Source: Betaproteobacteria bacterium
GTDB taxonomy: Bacteria; Pseudomonadota; Gammaproteobacteria; Burkholderiales; Casimicrobiaceae
Direction: 5' to 3'
Assembly: GCA_009778785.1 (NCBI GenBank)
Contig: WRFN01000014.1
Coordinates: forward strand, 1 to 37,167
Length of the DNA: 37,167 nucleotides
In this document: piece by piece, positions 17,542-25,107 of the stretch
How the letters are laid out: every line of letters starts with the position of its first letter
How positions within the stretch are numbered: position 1 is the first letter of the stretch
Translations under genes and position numbers: made by a program
Notes under the pieces: generated by a model
Seen by the model: the letters and a program-made list of their open reading frames with translations, nothing else
Told to the model about the DNA's origin: nothing
The model's database searches: none

Positions 17542-18126
17542 ATGACCCCCGACATCCGCATCATCGGCGACGAAGCCGTCGCTTCCATGCTACAGCGGCT
17601 GGCGACCGTCGGGAAAGATGCCGCCCCGCTGATGGGCAACCTCTCCGAAATCATGCTCTCCGGCGTGCAAAAGAACTTCCTCGCCGGGGGGCGTCCGGCG
17701 TGGGTTCCGCTCGCCCCGATCACCGTGAAACGGCGCGGCGGCGCGGCCACGCCGATCCTGCGCCAGCCCGGCTCCGACCAGCTTTATCATTCGCTTGCCC
17801 CGTCGCATGGCTCCAGCTTCGCGCAGGTATCCACCAACAAGCCCTACGCCCGCATTCAAAACGACGGCGGCACGATCAGCTTCGCGCCGCGCTCTGGCAC
17901 GGTGCGGCTGCGTACCGACCGCAAGGGCAACCTGCTGCGGCAGGATGGCTCGAACCTCGCCCGCTTCGCCAAGGGCAGCCACAAGCGCGTATCCGAGCGC
18001 CGCTGGACGAATTCCACCGGCTGGTCGGTGACCATCCCTGCCCGCCCGTTCATGGTATTGCAGGAAAGCGACTGGGTGCAGATTCGCGGCGCGATATCGA
18101 ACTGGTTGGGCGAGGCCGCGAAATAG
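17542..18126 (+). CDS. Phage Mu gpG-like virion morphogenesis / tail completion protein
   Basis: 194 residues, about the size of Mu-like gp31/G family proteins. Family-like features: GRPAWVPLAPITVKRRGG near residue 52, ILRQPGSDQLYHSLA, YARIQNDGG and the C-terminal IPARPFMVLQESDWVQIRGAISNWL. In Mu this product acts in head-tail assembly. An AAGGGA ribosome site precedes the ATG. It follows the MuF fusion gene after 147 bases that hold the folded element. The reading frame is intact, but with no other phage genes around it is probably non-functional baggage. Confidence 0.85.
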   Translation: MTPDIRIIGDEAVASMLQRLATVGKDAAPLMGNLSEIMLSGVQKNFLAGGRPAWVPLAPITVKRRGGAATPILRQPGSDQLYHSLAPSHGSSFAQVSTNKPYARIQNDGGTISFAPRSGTVRLRTDRKGNLLRQDGSNLARFAKGSHKRVSERRWTNSTGWSVTIPARPFMVLQESDWVQIRGAISNWLGEAAK

Positions 18127-18128
18127 CG

Positions 18129-18153
18129 GGGGCGGCAGAATGCCGCCCCTACG
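18129..18153. repeat. Palindrome at the right edge of the phage remnant
   Basis: GGGGCGGCA (18129-18137), loop GAA, TGCCGCCCC (18141-18149), then TACG. The hairpin lies between the converging G-like gene and hemN and might slow both transcripts, but lacks a T-run. Related sequences are GCGGCATTTTGCCGC at 27199-27213 and CGTAGGGGCG near 31514. At the left phage edge the arm CGTAGGGGTGG appears in reverse orientation. Confidence 0.55.
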
Positions 18154-18195
18154 TTGATACCCGGTTCTCGGTTCTTGATTCCTGATCTCCGAACC

Positions 18196-19602
18196 CTAAA
18201 TTACTTTCGAGTATTTGCCCTGTGTTTCGTCCTCGCGCAGGTGGCGGTCGAAGACCATCGCCACGGTGCGCACGAGCAAGCGACCACGGTCGGTCACTTT
18301 GATGCGATCGGGCAAAATTTCGATCAGGCCGTCTTCGGCGAGCGGCGGCAGCGCCGCGCGTTCGGCAGCGAAGTAGTCGTCGAAGCGAATGCCCCAGCAC
18401 GCTTCGATCTTCGCCGGTTGCAGTTCAAACTGGCACATTAACTGCTGAATCACGGCGCGACGCAATTCGTCATCGCGCGTTAAAGTGTAGCCGCGCAGCA
18501 CCGGCAATTTCTGGGCGTCGAGCGCCGCGTAGTAATCGTCCAGCGTTCGGACGCTTTGCACGTAGGTGGAACCGACCATGCCAATGCCGGAAATGCCGAA
18601 CGCCAGAAGATCGCATTCGGAGTGCGTGGTGTAGCCCTGAAAATTACGGTGCAAAGTGCCTTCGCGTTGGGCGCGCGCCAATTCGTCGTCCGGTTTGGCG
18701 AAGTGATCCATGCCGATATAGACGTAGCCTGCGTCGCCCAGTTTTTCAATCGCCAACGCCAGAATGCGTAATTTGTCTTCCGGCTTCGGCACGTCTTCGA
18801 GCGCGATGCGACGCTGCGGCTTGGCCATGTGCGGTACGTGCGCGTAGTTGTACAACGCAATGCGATCCGGCGCGACGGAGATCACGCGGTCAAGTGTTTC
18901 GGCGAAGCCGACGAGCGTTTGTTTGGGCAATCCGTAAATCAAATCGATATTGACTGACACAAAACCGTGCGCGCGCGCAGCGTGAATCACGGTCAGCGTT
19001 TCTTCTTCGCTCTGGATGCGGTTGATCGCCTTCTGCACATCGGGATTGAAATCCTGCACGCCGACGGAGATGCGATTAAACCCCAATTCGCCCAGCAGAA
19101 TGATGGTAGCTTCGTCCACTTTGCGCGGGTCCACTTCAATCGACACTTCGGCATCGGGCGTGACGGTGAAATGTTTGCGCAGATGTCCCATCAGGTTGCG
19201 CATTTCTTCGTGCGACAAAAAGGTCGGCGTGCCGCCGCCCCAATGCAGTTGTTTGAGCGCTCGCGCGTCACGGTCTTCAATCAGGCTCGTGACCAGTTCG
19301 AGTTCGTGCGCCAGATAGCGGATGTATTTGGCGCTGCGGCCGTGATCCTTGGTGATGATTTTGTTGCAGGCACAGTAGTAGCAAATCGTGTTGCAAAACG
19401 GCAGATGCACATAAACCGACAACGGCTCCGGCGCCGTCATTTCCCGACGCGCCGCCAACGCTTTCCGGTAATCGGCTTCGGTGAAGCGGTTGTGAAAACG
19501 GTCGGCGGTCGGATAGGAGGTGTAACGCGGCCCCGACTCGTCATATTTGCGAATCAACGCCTCGTCAAAAGCGATTTGTTTGGAAAAGGGTGTGGTTGAC
19601 AT
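18196..19602 (-). CDS. hemN: Oxygen-independent coproporphyrinogen III dehydrogenase HemN
   Basis: Radical SAM enzyme that decarboxylates coproporphyrinogen III to protoporphyrinogen IX in haem synthesis without O2. 468 residues, the length of true HemN. The cluster motif is HLPFCNTICYYCACNK with Cys70, Cys74 and Cys77 as CxxxCxxC, plus the extra Cys79 found in genuine HemN. Next come HWGGGTPTFLS, SIEVDPRKVD, GVQDFNPDVQKAINR and the C-terminal HemN domain. The N-terminal RKYDESGPRYTSYPTADRF segment is also diagnostic of HemN rather than HemW. No clear FNR box is seen upstream. A hairpin ends 10 bases before the start codon. Confidence 0.96.
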   Translation of the reverse strand: MSTTPFSKQIAFDEALIRKYDESGPRYTSYPTADRFHNRFTEADYRKALAARREMTAPEPLSVYVHLPFCNTICYYCACNKIITKDHGRSAKYIRYLAHELELVTSLIEDRDARALKQLHWGGGTPTFLSHEEMRNLMGHLRKHFTVTPDAEVSIEVDPRKVDEATIILLGELGFNRISVGVQDFNPDVQKAINRIQSEEETLTVIHAARAHGFVSVNIDLIYGLPKQTLVGFAETLDRVISVAPDRIALYNYAHVPHMAKPQRRIALEDVPKPEDKLRILALAIEKLGDAGYVYIGMDHFAKPDDELARAQREGTLHRNFQGYTTHSECDLLAFGISGIGMVGSTYVQSVRTLDDYYAALDAQKLPVLRGYTLTRDDELRRAVIQQLMCQFELQPAKIEACWGIRFDDYFAAERAALPPLAEDGLIEILPDRIKVTDRGRLLVRTVAMVFDRHLREDETQGKYSKVI

Positions 19603-19611
19603 GGTTCATCA

Positions 19612-19638
19612 TTTTGGGCGCACAAGTCGCGCCCAAAA
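19612..19638 (-). promoter_or_regulatory. Hairpin just upstream of the hemN start
   Basis: TTTTGGGCGC (19612-19621) and GCGCCCAAAA (19629-19638) form a perfect 10-bp stem with a 7-base loop. In the minus direction it follows the hemerythrin gene and ends 9 bases before the hemN ATG, where the ribosome site should be. It may be a terminator of hemerythrin transcripts (A/T flanks on both sides) or may restrict hemN translation. Which is correct cannot be told from sequence. Confidence 0.5.
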
Positions 19639-19700
19639 AAGTTCTTGGATAGTGACTGATTGTAGCCCAAGTTGACGATGGGCGGGTATGCCCCACTCCA

Positions 19701-19747
19701 ACCGCTTGCCCTGCGACAAGCTCGGGGCGAACGGAACAAGCGTTTAG
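19701..19747 (-). repeat. Small palindromic element, copy C (partial)
   Basis: On the minus strand it reads CTAAACGCTTGTTCCGTTCG, then CCCCGAGCTTGTCGCAGGGC. This aligns with copy A (CTAAGGAAGCGC... CGTTCGCCCTGAGCTTGTCG). The right end is unclear. As in copy A, the TAA in its first bases is the stop codon of the preceding minus-strand gene, here the bacteriohemerythrin. Confidence 0.55.
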
Positions 19748-20205
19748 TCGTCGCCGATCCCGAGCCAACGCGCGAGCCAGCACCTTTTCTTCTTGTGTAT
19801 CTTTTTTTCGTCCTGACCGAATTTGGCGATCAGGCTGGCTGAGTAATTGGCGTCCTCGCTCTTGATGTGCGTGATGAGCCAGCGAACCAGAGTATCGTGC
19901 AGTTCCTCGCCAACGTCTTCACCGGCGAGAAAACGCTCTTTGTATTTGGCCACGCGACGAATGAAAAGATCGTGAATGCGTTTATGCGCCCGCAGGTAGG
20001 GATAACCCGCCTCTTCCATCATCTCTTCTTCAAAGCCGAAGTGCGTCTCGGTGTATTCGACCGTGTCCGCCAACACTTCCGCCAACATTTCGCGATCATG
20101 CAAATTATCATAGAGCTTGTTTACATACTCAATGATTCGCTGATGTTGTTTGTCGATTGCTTCGATGCCGACGCTTAACTCGTCCGACCATTCTACGTGT
20201 GCCAT
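19744..20205 (-). CDS. Bacteriohemerythrin
   Basis: Di-iron, O2-binding four-helix protein of 153 residues. All iron ligands of the family are in place: His21 (DKQH), His55 and Glu59 (THFGFEE), His74, His78 (HKRIH), His113 and Asp118 (HIKSED). A basic tail (KKIHKKKRCWLARWLG) follows the domain. Members store or deliver O2 or protect oxygen-sensitive enzymes in microaerobic bacteria; here the neighbours are HemN and the hydrogenase block. An AAAGGG site precedes the ATG. A TATAAT on the minus strand at 20327-20332 could be its promoter -10, with no good -35. The intergenic 20206-20327 holds nothing else. Confidence 0.94.
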   Translation of the reverse strand: MAHVEWSDELSVGIEAIDKQHQRIIEYVNKLYDNLHDREMLAEVLADTVEYTETHFGFEEEMMEEAGYPYLRAHKRIHDLFIRRVAKYKERFLAGEDVGEELHDTLVRWLITHIKSEDANYSASLIAKFGQDEKKIHKKKRCWLARWLGIGDD

Positions 20206-20327
20206 AACGAATACCCTTTAAAAAACCCCGATCTCTCGTCGCTTATTCAGGAGACCTTCCCGTAGCCCCGCGCCTCATAGGTTTGGCGACTTGCTACCCA
20301 TTTTTGACTACTTCCATAATATTATGA

Positions 20328-21467
20328 TTATAACACTATTTGAGAATACAACGCAGACAGCGTCGCCGCCATCGCCGCCAAAGTATGGGGTTCCGCCGTT
20401 GCCCGCGCTGCCGTGCGCAACGCTTGCCGCCCTTCCTCGGTTTCCCGACGCGCCAACCAGGCTCGCAGCGCCGCCTGGTAACCGGATATATCGAGCGCGT
20501 CGCGCACCCAACCGTTTTGACCTTCGACAATCCACTCCGCCGCGCCGCAACCCGTACTCGTCAGCAACGGCAAACCGCAAGCCAGCGCTTCGACGCAAGC
20601 GTTGGGAAACGGGTCGTACAACGTCGGCAAAATAAGCGCGTCGGCCGCGCCATAAACCGGCTTCACGTCATCAACCGCGCCCAGAAAACGCACCCGCGAC
20701 ATCACGCCCAGTTCCCGCGCCAGCGCCTCGTAGCGCGCCCGTCGCTTGTCATCACCGGCAACCACCAAATGGATCGACGGCACCGCCGCCAGCGCTCGCA
20801 GCGTAGTGACCACTCCCTTACGCGCGAAACCAGAGCCGACGAAAGCCAGCAGCGGCGCATCGTCAGCGATACCCCATTGCGCACGTTTCTCGGCGCGGTA
20901 ACGTACCGTGTTGGGATGAAACGTTGCAACATCCACACCGTTGTAAATTACCGACAGTTTTTCATCGGGTACACCAAAGCGCCGGACGATGTCATCACGC
21001 ACCATGCGGGAATTGCAGATCACGCAGCGCAACGCCGGATGCGCGAACATCGCGCGTTCGGTTCGGCAGAGATAACGGTGGTACAAACTCCAGCGCAACG
21101 CCAGCCGCCCGAAGCTGCCGCGCACCCGCGCATCCTGCTCCAGCCAAGCTGCATGCACCCCGTCACCGGCGCGAAAAATGGTCGCGCCCGGAATGCGCTC
21201 ATGACTTTGCAGAAGATCGTATTCCGCCGCCCGGCGGCGAACCGCAGCGGCAAACGACGCCTCGCGCCAAGTGCGCCCCAGATAAAACGGATCGACCCGC
21301 TGAAAACGCCAGTCGCGCGAAGCCATCGTTCCCTCCGGCCACTGTCGCGCCAGCAGCGTCACCAAGAGCCGCCCTTCGCCGCTCAACGCTTCCAGCGCGC
21401 GCGCCACAAAACGCTCGGCGCCGCCATGCGGGTTATAGCGTTGCCGTGCGATCGCCAAACGGATCAT
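20328..21467 (-). CDS. Family 4 glycosyltransferase, WaaG/RfaG-like
   Basis: GT-B fold glycosyltransferase of 379 residues. The N-terminal domain shows NPHGGAERFVARALEAL, the acceptor-side glycine-rich entry of GT4 enzymes. The C-terminal domain has LLAFVGSGFARKGV, the conserved EX7E-like region LYDPFPNACVEALACGLPLLTSTGCGAAEWI. This layout is typical of the lipopolysaccharide core glucosyltransferase WaaG. It probably acts on the cytoplasmic face of the inner membrane during LPS core synthesis; the sugar and acceptor are not determined. The gene stops 4 bases after the next upstream gene on this strand, so the two could be cotranscribed. Confidence 0.88.
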   Translation of the reverse strand: MIRLAIARQRYNPHGGAERFVARALEALSGEGRLLVTLLARQWPEGTMASRDWRFQRVDPFYLGRTWREASFAAAVRRRAAEYDLLQSHERIPGATIFRAGDGVHAAWLEQDARVRGSFGRLALRWSLYHRYLCRTERAMFAHPALRCVICNSRMVRDDIVRRFGVPDEKLSVIYNGVDVATFHPNTVRYRAEKRAQWGIADDAPLLAFVGSGFARKGVVTTLRALAAVPSIHLVVAGDDKRRARYEALARELGVMSRVRFLGAVDDVKPVYGAADALILPTLYDPFPNACVEALACGLPLLTSTGCGAAEWIVEGQNGWVRDALDISGYQAALRAWLARRETEEGRQALRTAARATAEPHTLAAMAATLSALYSQIVL

Positions 21468-21471
21468 AAGA

Positions 21472-22038
21472 TCAGGGCGTAGCGCGAGTCGTACCGGCGC
21501 GCATGCCGAGCACCACCGGCAGCAACAGCCGGAACGGCATCAGCAAAAACACCGCCATCGTCAACTTGAGCGACAGGTCGCCCAAGGCCAGCGACCGCCA
21601 GGGCATGTCCGTCCCGGCGAAAGCGCAACTGAAAAAGATCGTCGTATCGAGCACCGATGCCAATACCGACGCGAACAACGGCGCCCGCCACCAGCTTAGT
21701 CGGCGCAACCGATTGAAAATCGAAATGTCCAGCAACTGCGAACAGAGAAAAGCCAAGCCGGAAGCCGCCGCGATGCGCACCGGCGCCAGCCACGCCGAAA
21801 CGCACACCGCCAGCGCAAAACCCAGCCACGCCACCCGTCGCGCCGCTTGCGGCCCGGCGCGGCGGTTGGTCAACTCCGAAACCAGAAAAGCAAACGGGTA
21901 AGTGAATGCGCCGTAAGTCAACCAATCGTTGATCGGAAATTGCACCAGCCAGTTCGACGACACGACCACTACCGCCATCGCCAGCAATGCCGGCCACAGT
22001 CGCCAAAGGTTTTGCCATTTCAATAAAGTGTCGGACAT
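21472..22038 (-). CDS. Queuosine precursor transporter, YhhQ/VUT family
   Basis: Integral membrane protein of 188 residues with about six hydrophobic segments. Family signs: TYGAFTYPFAFLVSELTNR and the later SGLAFLCSQLLDISIFNRLRR followed by WWRAPLFASVLASVLDTTIFFS. YhhQ imports preQ0/preQ1 for queuosine modification of tRNA (family knowledge). ATG 22038 was chosen over a TTG at 22089 because homologues begin close to the first membrane helix. The gene is followed after 4 bases by the glycosyltransferase, which ties it to that transcript but not to its function. Confidence 0.9.
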   Translation of the reverse strand: MSDTLLKWQNLWRLWPALLAMAVVVVSSNWLVQFPINDWLTYGAFTYPFAFLVSELTNRRAGPQAARRVAWLGFALAVCVSAWLAPVRIAAASGLAFLCSQLLDISIFNRLRRLSWWRAPLFASVLASVLDTTIFFSCAFAGTDMPWRSLALGDLSLKLTMAVFLLMPFRLLLPVVLGMRAGTTRATP

Positions 22039-22139
22039 GATGCGTGATCTTCGCGCGCTTTCCCGCGTTCGAGTTTGAGCTGACTTCAAAAAGAATCAGA
22101 TTCTACCTTATTCCATGTGGACGAAAAATATCGCCGCCA

Positions 22140-22162
22140 TTATCCACAATTTTTGTGGATAA
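22140..22162. promoter_or_regulatory. Perfect inverted pair of DnaA boxes
   Basis: TTATCCACA (22140-22148) and TGTGGATAA (22154-22162) are both exact copies of the strongest DnaA-box sequence, facing each other across five bases (ATTTT). They lie between the divergent queuosine transporter and ABC transporter genes. The palindrome can also fold as a 9-bp hairpin. It could be a DnaA-controlled regulatory site or a DnaA titration point. Neither dnaA, dnaN nor other origin genes are nearby, so it is not taken as the replication origin. Confidence 0.65.
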
Positions 22163-22180
22163 CTGTGTGTAGGAGTAGTC

Positions 22181-23980
22181 ATGAATCGCGCCGAAGCGTT
22201 GTTTGCGTGCCGATGCGCAAATTCTGAACGCTGGCGCACCGTGTTGCGCGATAACGCACAATACGGTATGTCGCCAATGGGGATGGACGCAACGCATTCC
22301 TTATTTATTCTTCCGCGCCGGTCGGAAGCAATAATGTTTACCGATAATGAGAAACAAACCGTCATTCCTCCAACCCACGCCACGCCGCGTTATAATATAA
22401 AATTCTTACCGCCCTTCTCTCCCGCTTTCTATTTCGCCGTGCCCGCGCCAAGTTCCGATTCCAAGCGCCTCGTTCCCCGATTGTCCCTTTCGGGCATTTC
22501 CAAACGCTACCCGAGCGTCGTTGCCAACGACAACATCCATCTCGACGTAATGCCGGGAGAAATTCACGCCGTGCTCGGTGAAAACGGCGCAGGCAAGTCC
22601 ACGCTGATGAAGATTATCTACGGCGCTGTCGCGCCCGATACCGGTGAAATTCGCTGGGAAGGTCAGCCGGTGACGATTGCGCATCCGGCGCACGCGCGCG
22701 CGCTGGGCATCGGCATGGTGTTCCAGCATTTCTCGTTGTTTGAAACGCTGACGGTTGCCGAAAACATCGTGTTGGGCAGCGCCCAACGCTGGCGTTCCGA
22801 CGTTTTGCGCCAGCGCATCACCGAACTGTCGCAGCGTTACGGTCTGCCGCTCGATCCCGACCGCCACATTCATTCGATGTCGGTCGGCGAACGTCAGCGA
22901 GTTGAAATCATTCGTTGTCTGCTGCAATCGCCTCGACTGCTCATCATGGACGAGCCAACGTCGGTGTTGACGCCGCAAGCCGTTGAAAAACTGTTTGAGA
23001 CTTTGCGTTTGCTCGCCGCCGAAGGGTGCAGCATTCTGTACATCAGTCACAAGCTCGATGAAATCCGCGCGCTGTGCCAACGCGCGACGGTGCTGCGCAG
23101 CGGTCGCGTTTCCGGCGCCTGCGTTCCCGCCGACGAGAGCAATCTCTCGCTGGCGCGCATGATGACCGGCAGCGATTTGCCACACCCGAAGCTGCATCCG
23201 GTGATGCGCGGCGAACCGCAACTGGTGATCGACCGTTTGAATTACGTTCCCGACGATCCGTTCGGCACCACGCTGACCGATTTATCGCTGGACGTACACG
23301 CCGGAGAAATCGTCGGCATTGCCGGAGTGTCCGGCAACGGACAGAGCGAACTGGTCGCGCTCTTGTCGGGCGAAAAACAACTTCCCGTCGCGCAACAACA
23401 CGCCATTCAACTGTGCGACGCGGCGGCGGGCGCGCTCGATACCCAAGCCCGCCGCAACTTGGGGTTGGCTTACATCCCGGAGGAGCGGCTGGGGCGCGGC
23501 GCGGTTCCCGAAATGACGCTCACCGAAAACGCGCTGCTCACTGCCCATCGGCAAAAGCTGGTGCGCGGCGGCTTGATCCGCTTCGCCGCCGCCCGCCGTT
23601 ACGCGCAGGAAACGATGACCCGCTTCGGCGTCAAGGCCGCCGGGACGCACGCGCTGGCGAGCAATCTCTCCGGCGGCAACTTGCAAAAATTCATCATCGG
23701 CCGCGAAGTGCGACAGAACCCGCGCGTGTTGCTGGCCGTGCAACCGACTTGGGGAGTCGATGTCGGCGCCTCCGCCCAGATTCGTCAGGAACTGATCGAC
23801 TTGCGCACGCAAGGCGTCGCCGTGCTGGTGTTGTCGGAAGAACTCGACGAACTGTTTGAAATTTGTGATCGACTGGCGGTCATCGCGCAAGGTCGCTTGT
23901 CGCCGCTCATGAACACCCGCGAAACCACGCCGGAAACCATCGGCCTGATGATGGCCGGTTCCTTCATTGCCGCCGCATGA
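22181..23980 (+). CDS. BmpA-type nucleoside ABC transporter, ATP-binding protein (NupO-like)
   Basis: Double nucleotide-binding ATPase. The first domain has Walker A GENGAGKST, FQHFSLFETLTVAENIVLG, signature SVGERQRVEI and Walker B LLIMDEPTS. The second has the degenerate GVSGNGQSEL, signature LSGGNLQKFIIGRE and degenerate Walker B LLAVQPTWGVDVG, as usual in nucleoside/sugar importers of this class. Domain homology starts only near residue 95; the first 90 residues are not family-like. ATG 22181 has a strong AGGAG site, but later starts (ATG 22334 after GGAAG, or GTG 22439) are possible, and a TATAAT at 22391 could be a promoter. The TGA overlaps the permease start. Confidence 0.9.
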   Translation: MNRAEALFACRCANSERWRTVLRDNAQYGMSPMGMDATHSLFILPRRSEAIMFTDNEKQTVIPPTHATPRYNIKFLPPFSPAFYFAVPAPSSDSKRLVPRLSLSGISKRYPSVVANDNIHLDVMPGEIHAVLGENGAGKSTLMKIIYGAVAPDTGEIRWEGQPVTIAHPAHARALGIGMVFQHFSLFETLTVAENIVLGSAQRWRSDVLRQRITELSQRYGLPLDPDRHIHSMSVGERQRVEIIRCLLQSPRLLIMDEPTSVLTPQAVEKLFETLRLLAAEGCSILYISHKLDEIRALCQRATVLRSGRVSGACVPADESNLSLARMMTGSDLPHPKLHPVMRGEPQLVIDRLNYVPDDPFGTTLTDLSLDVHAGEIVGIAGVSGNGQSELVALLSGEKQLPVAQQHAIQLCDAAAGALDTQARRNLGLAYIPEERLGRGAVPEMTLTENALLTAHRQKLVRGGLIRFAAARRYAQETMTRFGVKAAGTHALASNLSGGNLQKFIIGREVRQNPRVLLAVQPTWGVDVGASAQIRQELIDLRTQGVAVLVLSEELDELFEICDRLAVIAQGRLSPLMNTRETTPETIGLMMAGSFIAAA

Positions 23981-25107
23981 TGCTGCGCCTCGAACCCCGC
24001 CCCGAACCATCGCGCCTGGCCGTGTGGCTGTCGCCGCTCGTCGCCTTGCTGGCGACGCTCGCCATCGGCGCCGCCATTTTCGCGTGGCTCGGTTTCGATC
24101 CGAAAAACGCGCTGGCCGTCTTCTTCATCAAACCGATCAACTCATGGTACGGCGTCAGCGAACTGCTGCTGAAAGCCGCGCCGCTGATGCTGATTGCCAA
24201 CGGGCTGGCGCTCGGCTTTCGCGCTAACGTCTGGAACATCGGCGCCGAAGGGCAACTCATTCTCGGCGCGCTCGGCGCCACCGGCATCGCCCTCGCCTTC
24301 GACGGCGTGGAAGCTCGCTGGTTGCTGCCGCTGATGCTGATCTGCGGCACGGTTTGCGGCATCGCCTGGGCGGCGATTCCGGCGTTTCTTCGCACCCGTT
24401 TTCGCGCCAACGAAATTCTGACTTCGCTGATGCTGGTCTATGTTGCCGGTTACCTTTTGTCGTTTTTGATTCACGGCCCTTGGCGCGATCCCGAAGGCTA
24501 CAACTTTCCGCAATCCATTCTTTTCTCCGCATCGGCGCTGCTGCCGACAGTGGGCGCGGAAGGCCGTCTCAACATCAGCATCTTTTTTGCGCTGGGCGTG
24601 GCGCTGTTGTGCTGGCTTTTCGTCAAGAAAAGCTGGCTCGGTTTTCAAATGCGGGTGGCGGGACTGGCGCCGACCGCCGCGCTCTACGCCGGAATTCCGG
24701 CCAACCGCTCCGTCTGGTTGGGACTGTTGGCGGGCGGCGGTTGCGCCGGCTTGGCCGGGGCTTGCGAAGTGACGGGGCCGCTCGGCCAACTGACCGCTTC
24801 GGTCTCGCCCGGTTACGGCTTCGCCGCCATCATCGTTGCGTTCGTCGGCCGCTTGCACCCCATCGGGATCGTCTTCGCCAGCTTGCTGTTGTCGCTGCTT
24901 TACTTGGGCGGCGAGGCGGCGCAAATCCAACTGGGACTGCCGTCGGCAATCACCGGTCTCTTTCAGGGCGCGCTACTCTTTCTGCTGCTGGGCGCGGACG
25001 TGTTCATCCGTTACCGACTGCGTTTTGTATTCTCCCGTTTGGCTTCGTCTGATGTCACGCCGTCGCCCGAACCCGCCCCACCCACTTTACCGGCTTCGCA
25101 CCACTGA
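23977..25107 (+). CDS. Nucleoside ABC transporter permease 1 (NupP-like)
   Basis: 376 residues, about ten hydrophobic segments. The family-typical core reads LLLKAAPLMLIANGLALGFRANVWNIGAEGQLILGALGA, with the RANVWNIGAEGQ motif that marks BmpA-type purine/nucleoside permeases, followed by FRANEILTSLMLVYVAGYL and GYGFAAIIVAFVGRLHPIGI. It pairs with the next permease to form the membrane channel for the importer. The ATG overlaps the ATPase stop, and its own stop overlaps the next ATG. Confidence 0.93.
   Translation: MMLRLEPRPEPSRLAVWLSPLVALLATLAIGAAIFAWLGFDPKNALAVFFIKPINSWYGVSELLLKAAPLMLIANGLALGFRANVWNIGAEGQLILGALGATGIALAFDGVEARWLLPLMLICGTVCGIAWAAIPAFLRTRFRANEILTSLMLVYVAGYLLSFLIHGPWRDPEGYNFPQSILFSASALLPTVGAEGRLNISIFFALGVALLCWLFVKKSWLGFQMRVAGLAPTAALYAGIPANRSVWLGLLAGGGCAGLAGACEVTGPLGQLTASVSPGYGFAAIIVAFVGRLHPIGIVFASLLLSLLYLGGEAAQIQLGLPSAITGLFQGALLFLLLGADVFIRYRLRFVFSRLASSDVTPSPEPAPPTLPASHH

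Larger units (their letters stand above)
15438..18153 (+). mobile_element. Mu-like prophage remnant (portal end, F-like, G-like)
   Basis: Three consecutive genes in Mu order (gp29 portal, gp30/F, gp31/G) stand alone on the plus strand between minus-strand hydrogenase and hemN genes. The portal gene lacks its N-terminal two thirds, and no terminase, protease, capsid or tail genes follow. Both edges carry a short GTAGGGGYGG sequence in opposite orientation (15474-15484 and 18143-18153). The fragment cannot make virions; its reading frames are nevertheless intact after the left break. Confidence 0.85.

Noticed and set aside
22140-22162. Chromosomal replication origin at the DnaA boxes
   Set aside because: Only two boxes are present, and no dnaA, dnaN, gyrB or similar genes are near; ordinary transporter genes flank it.
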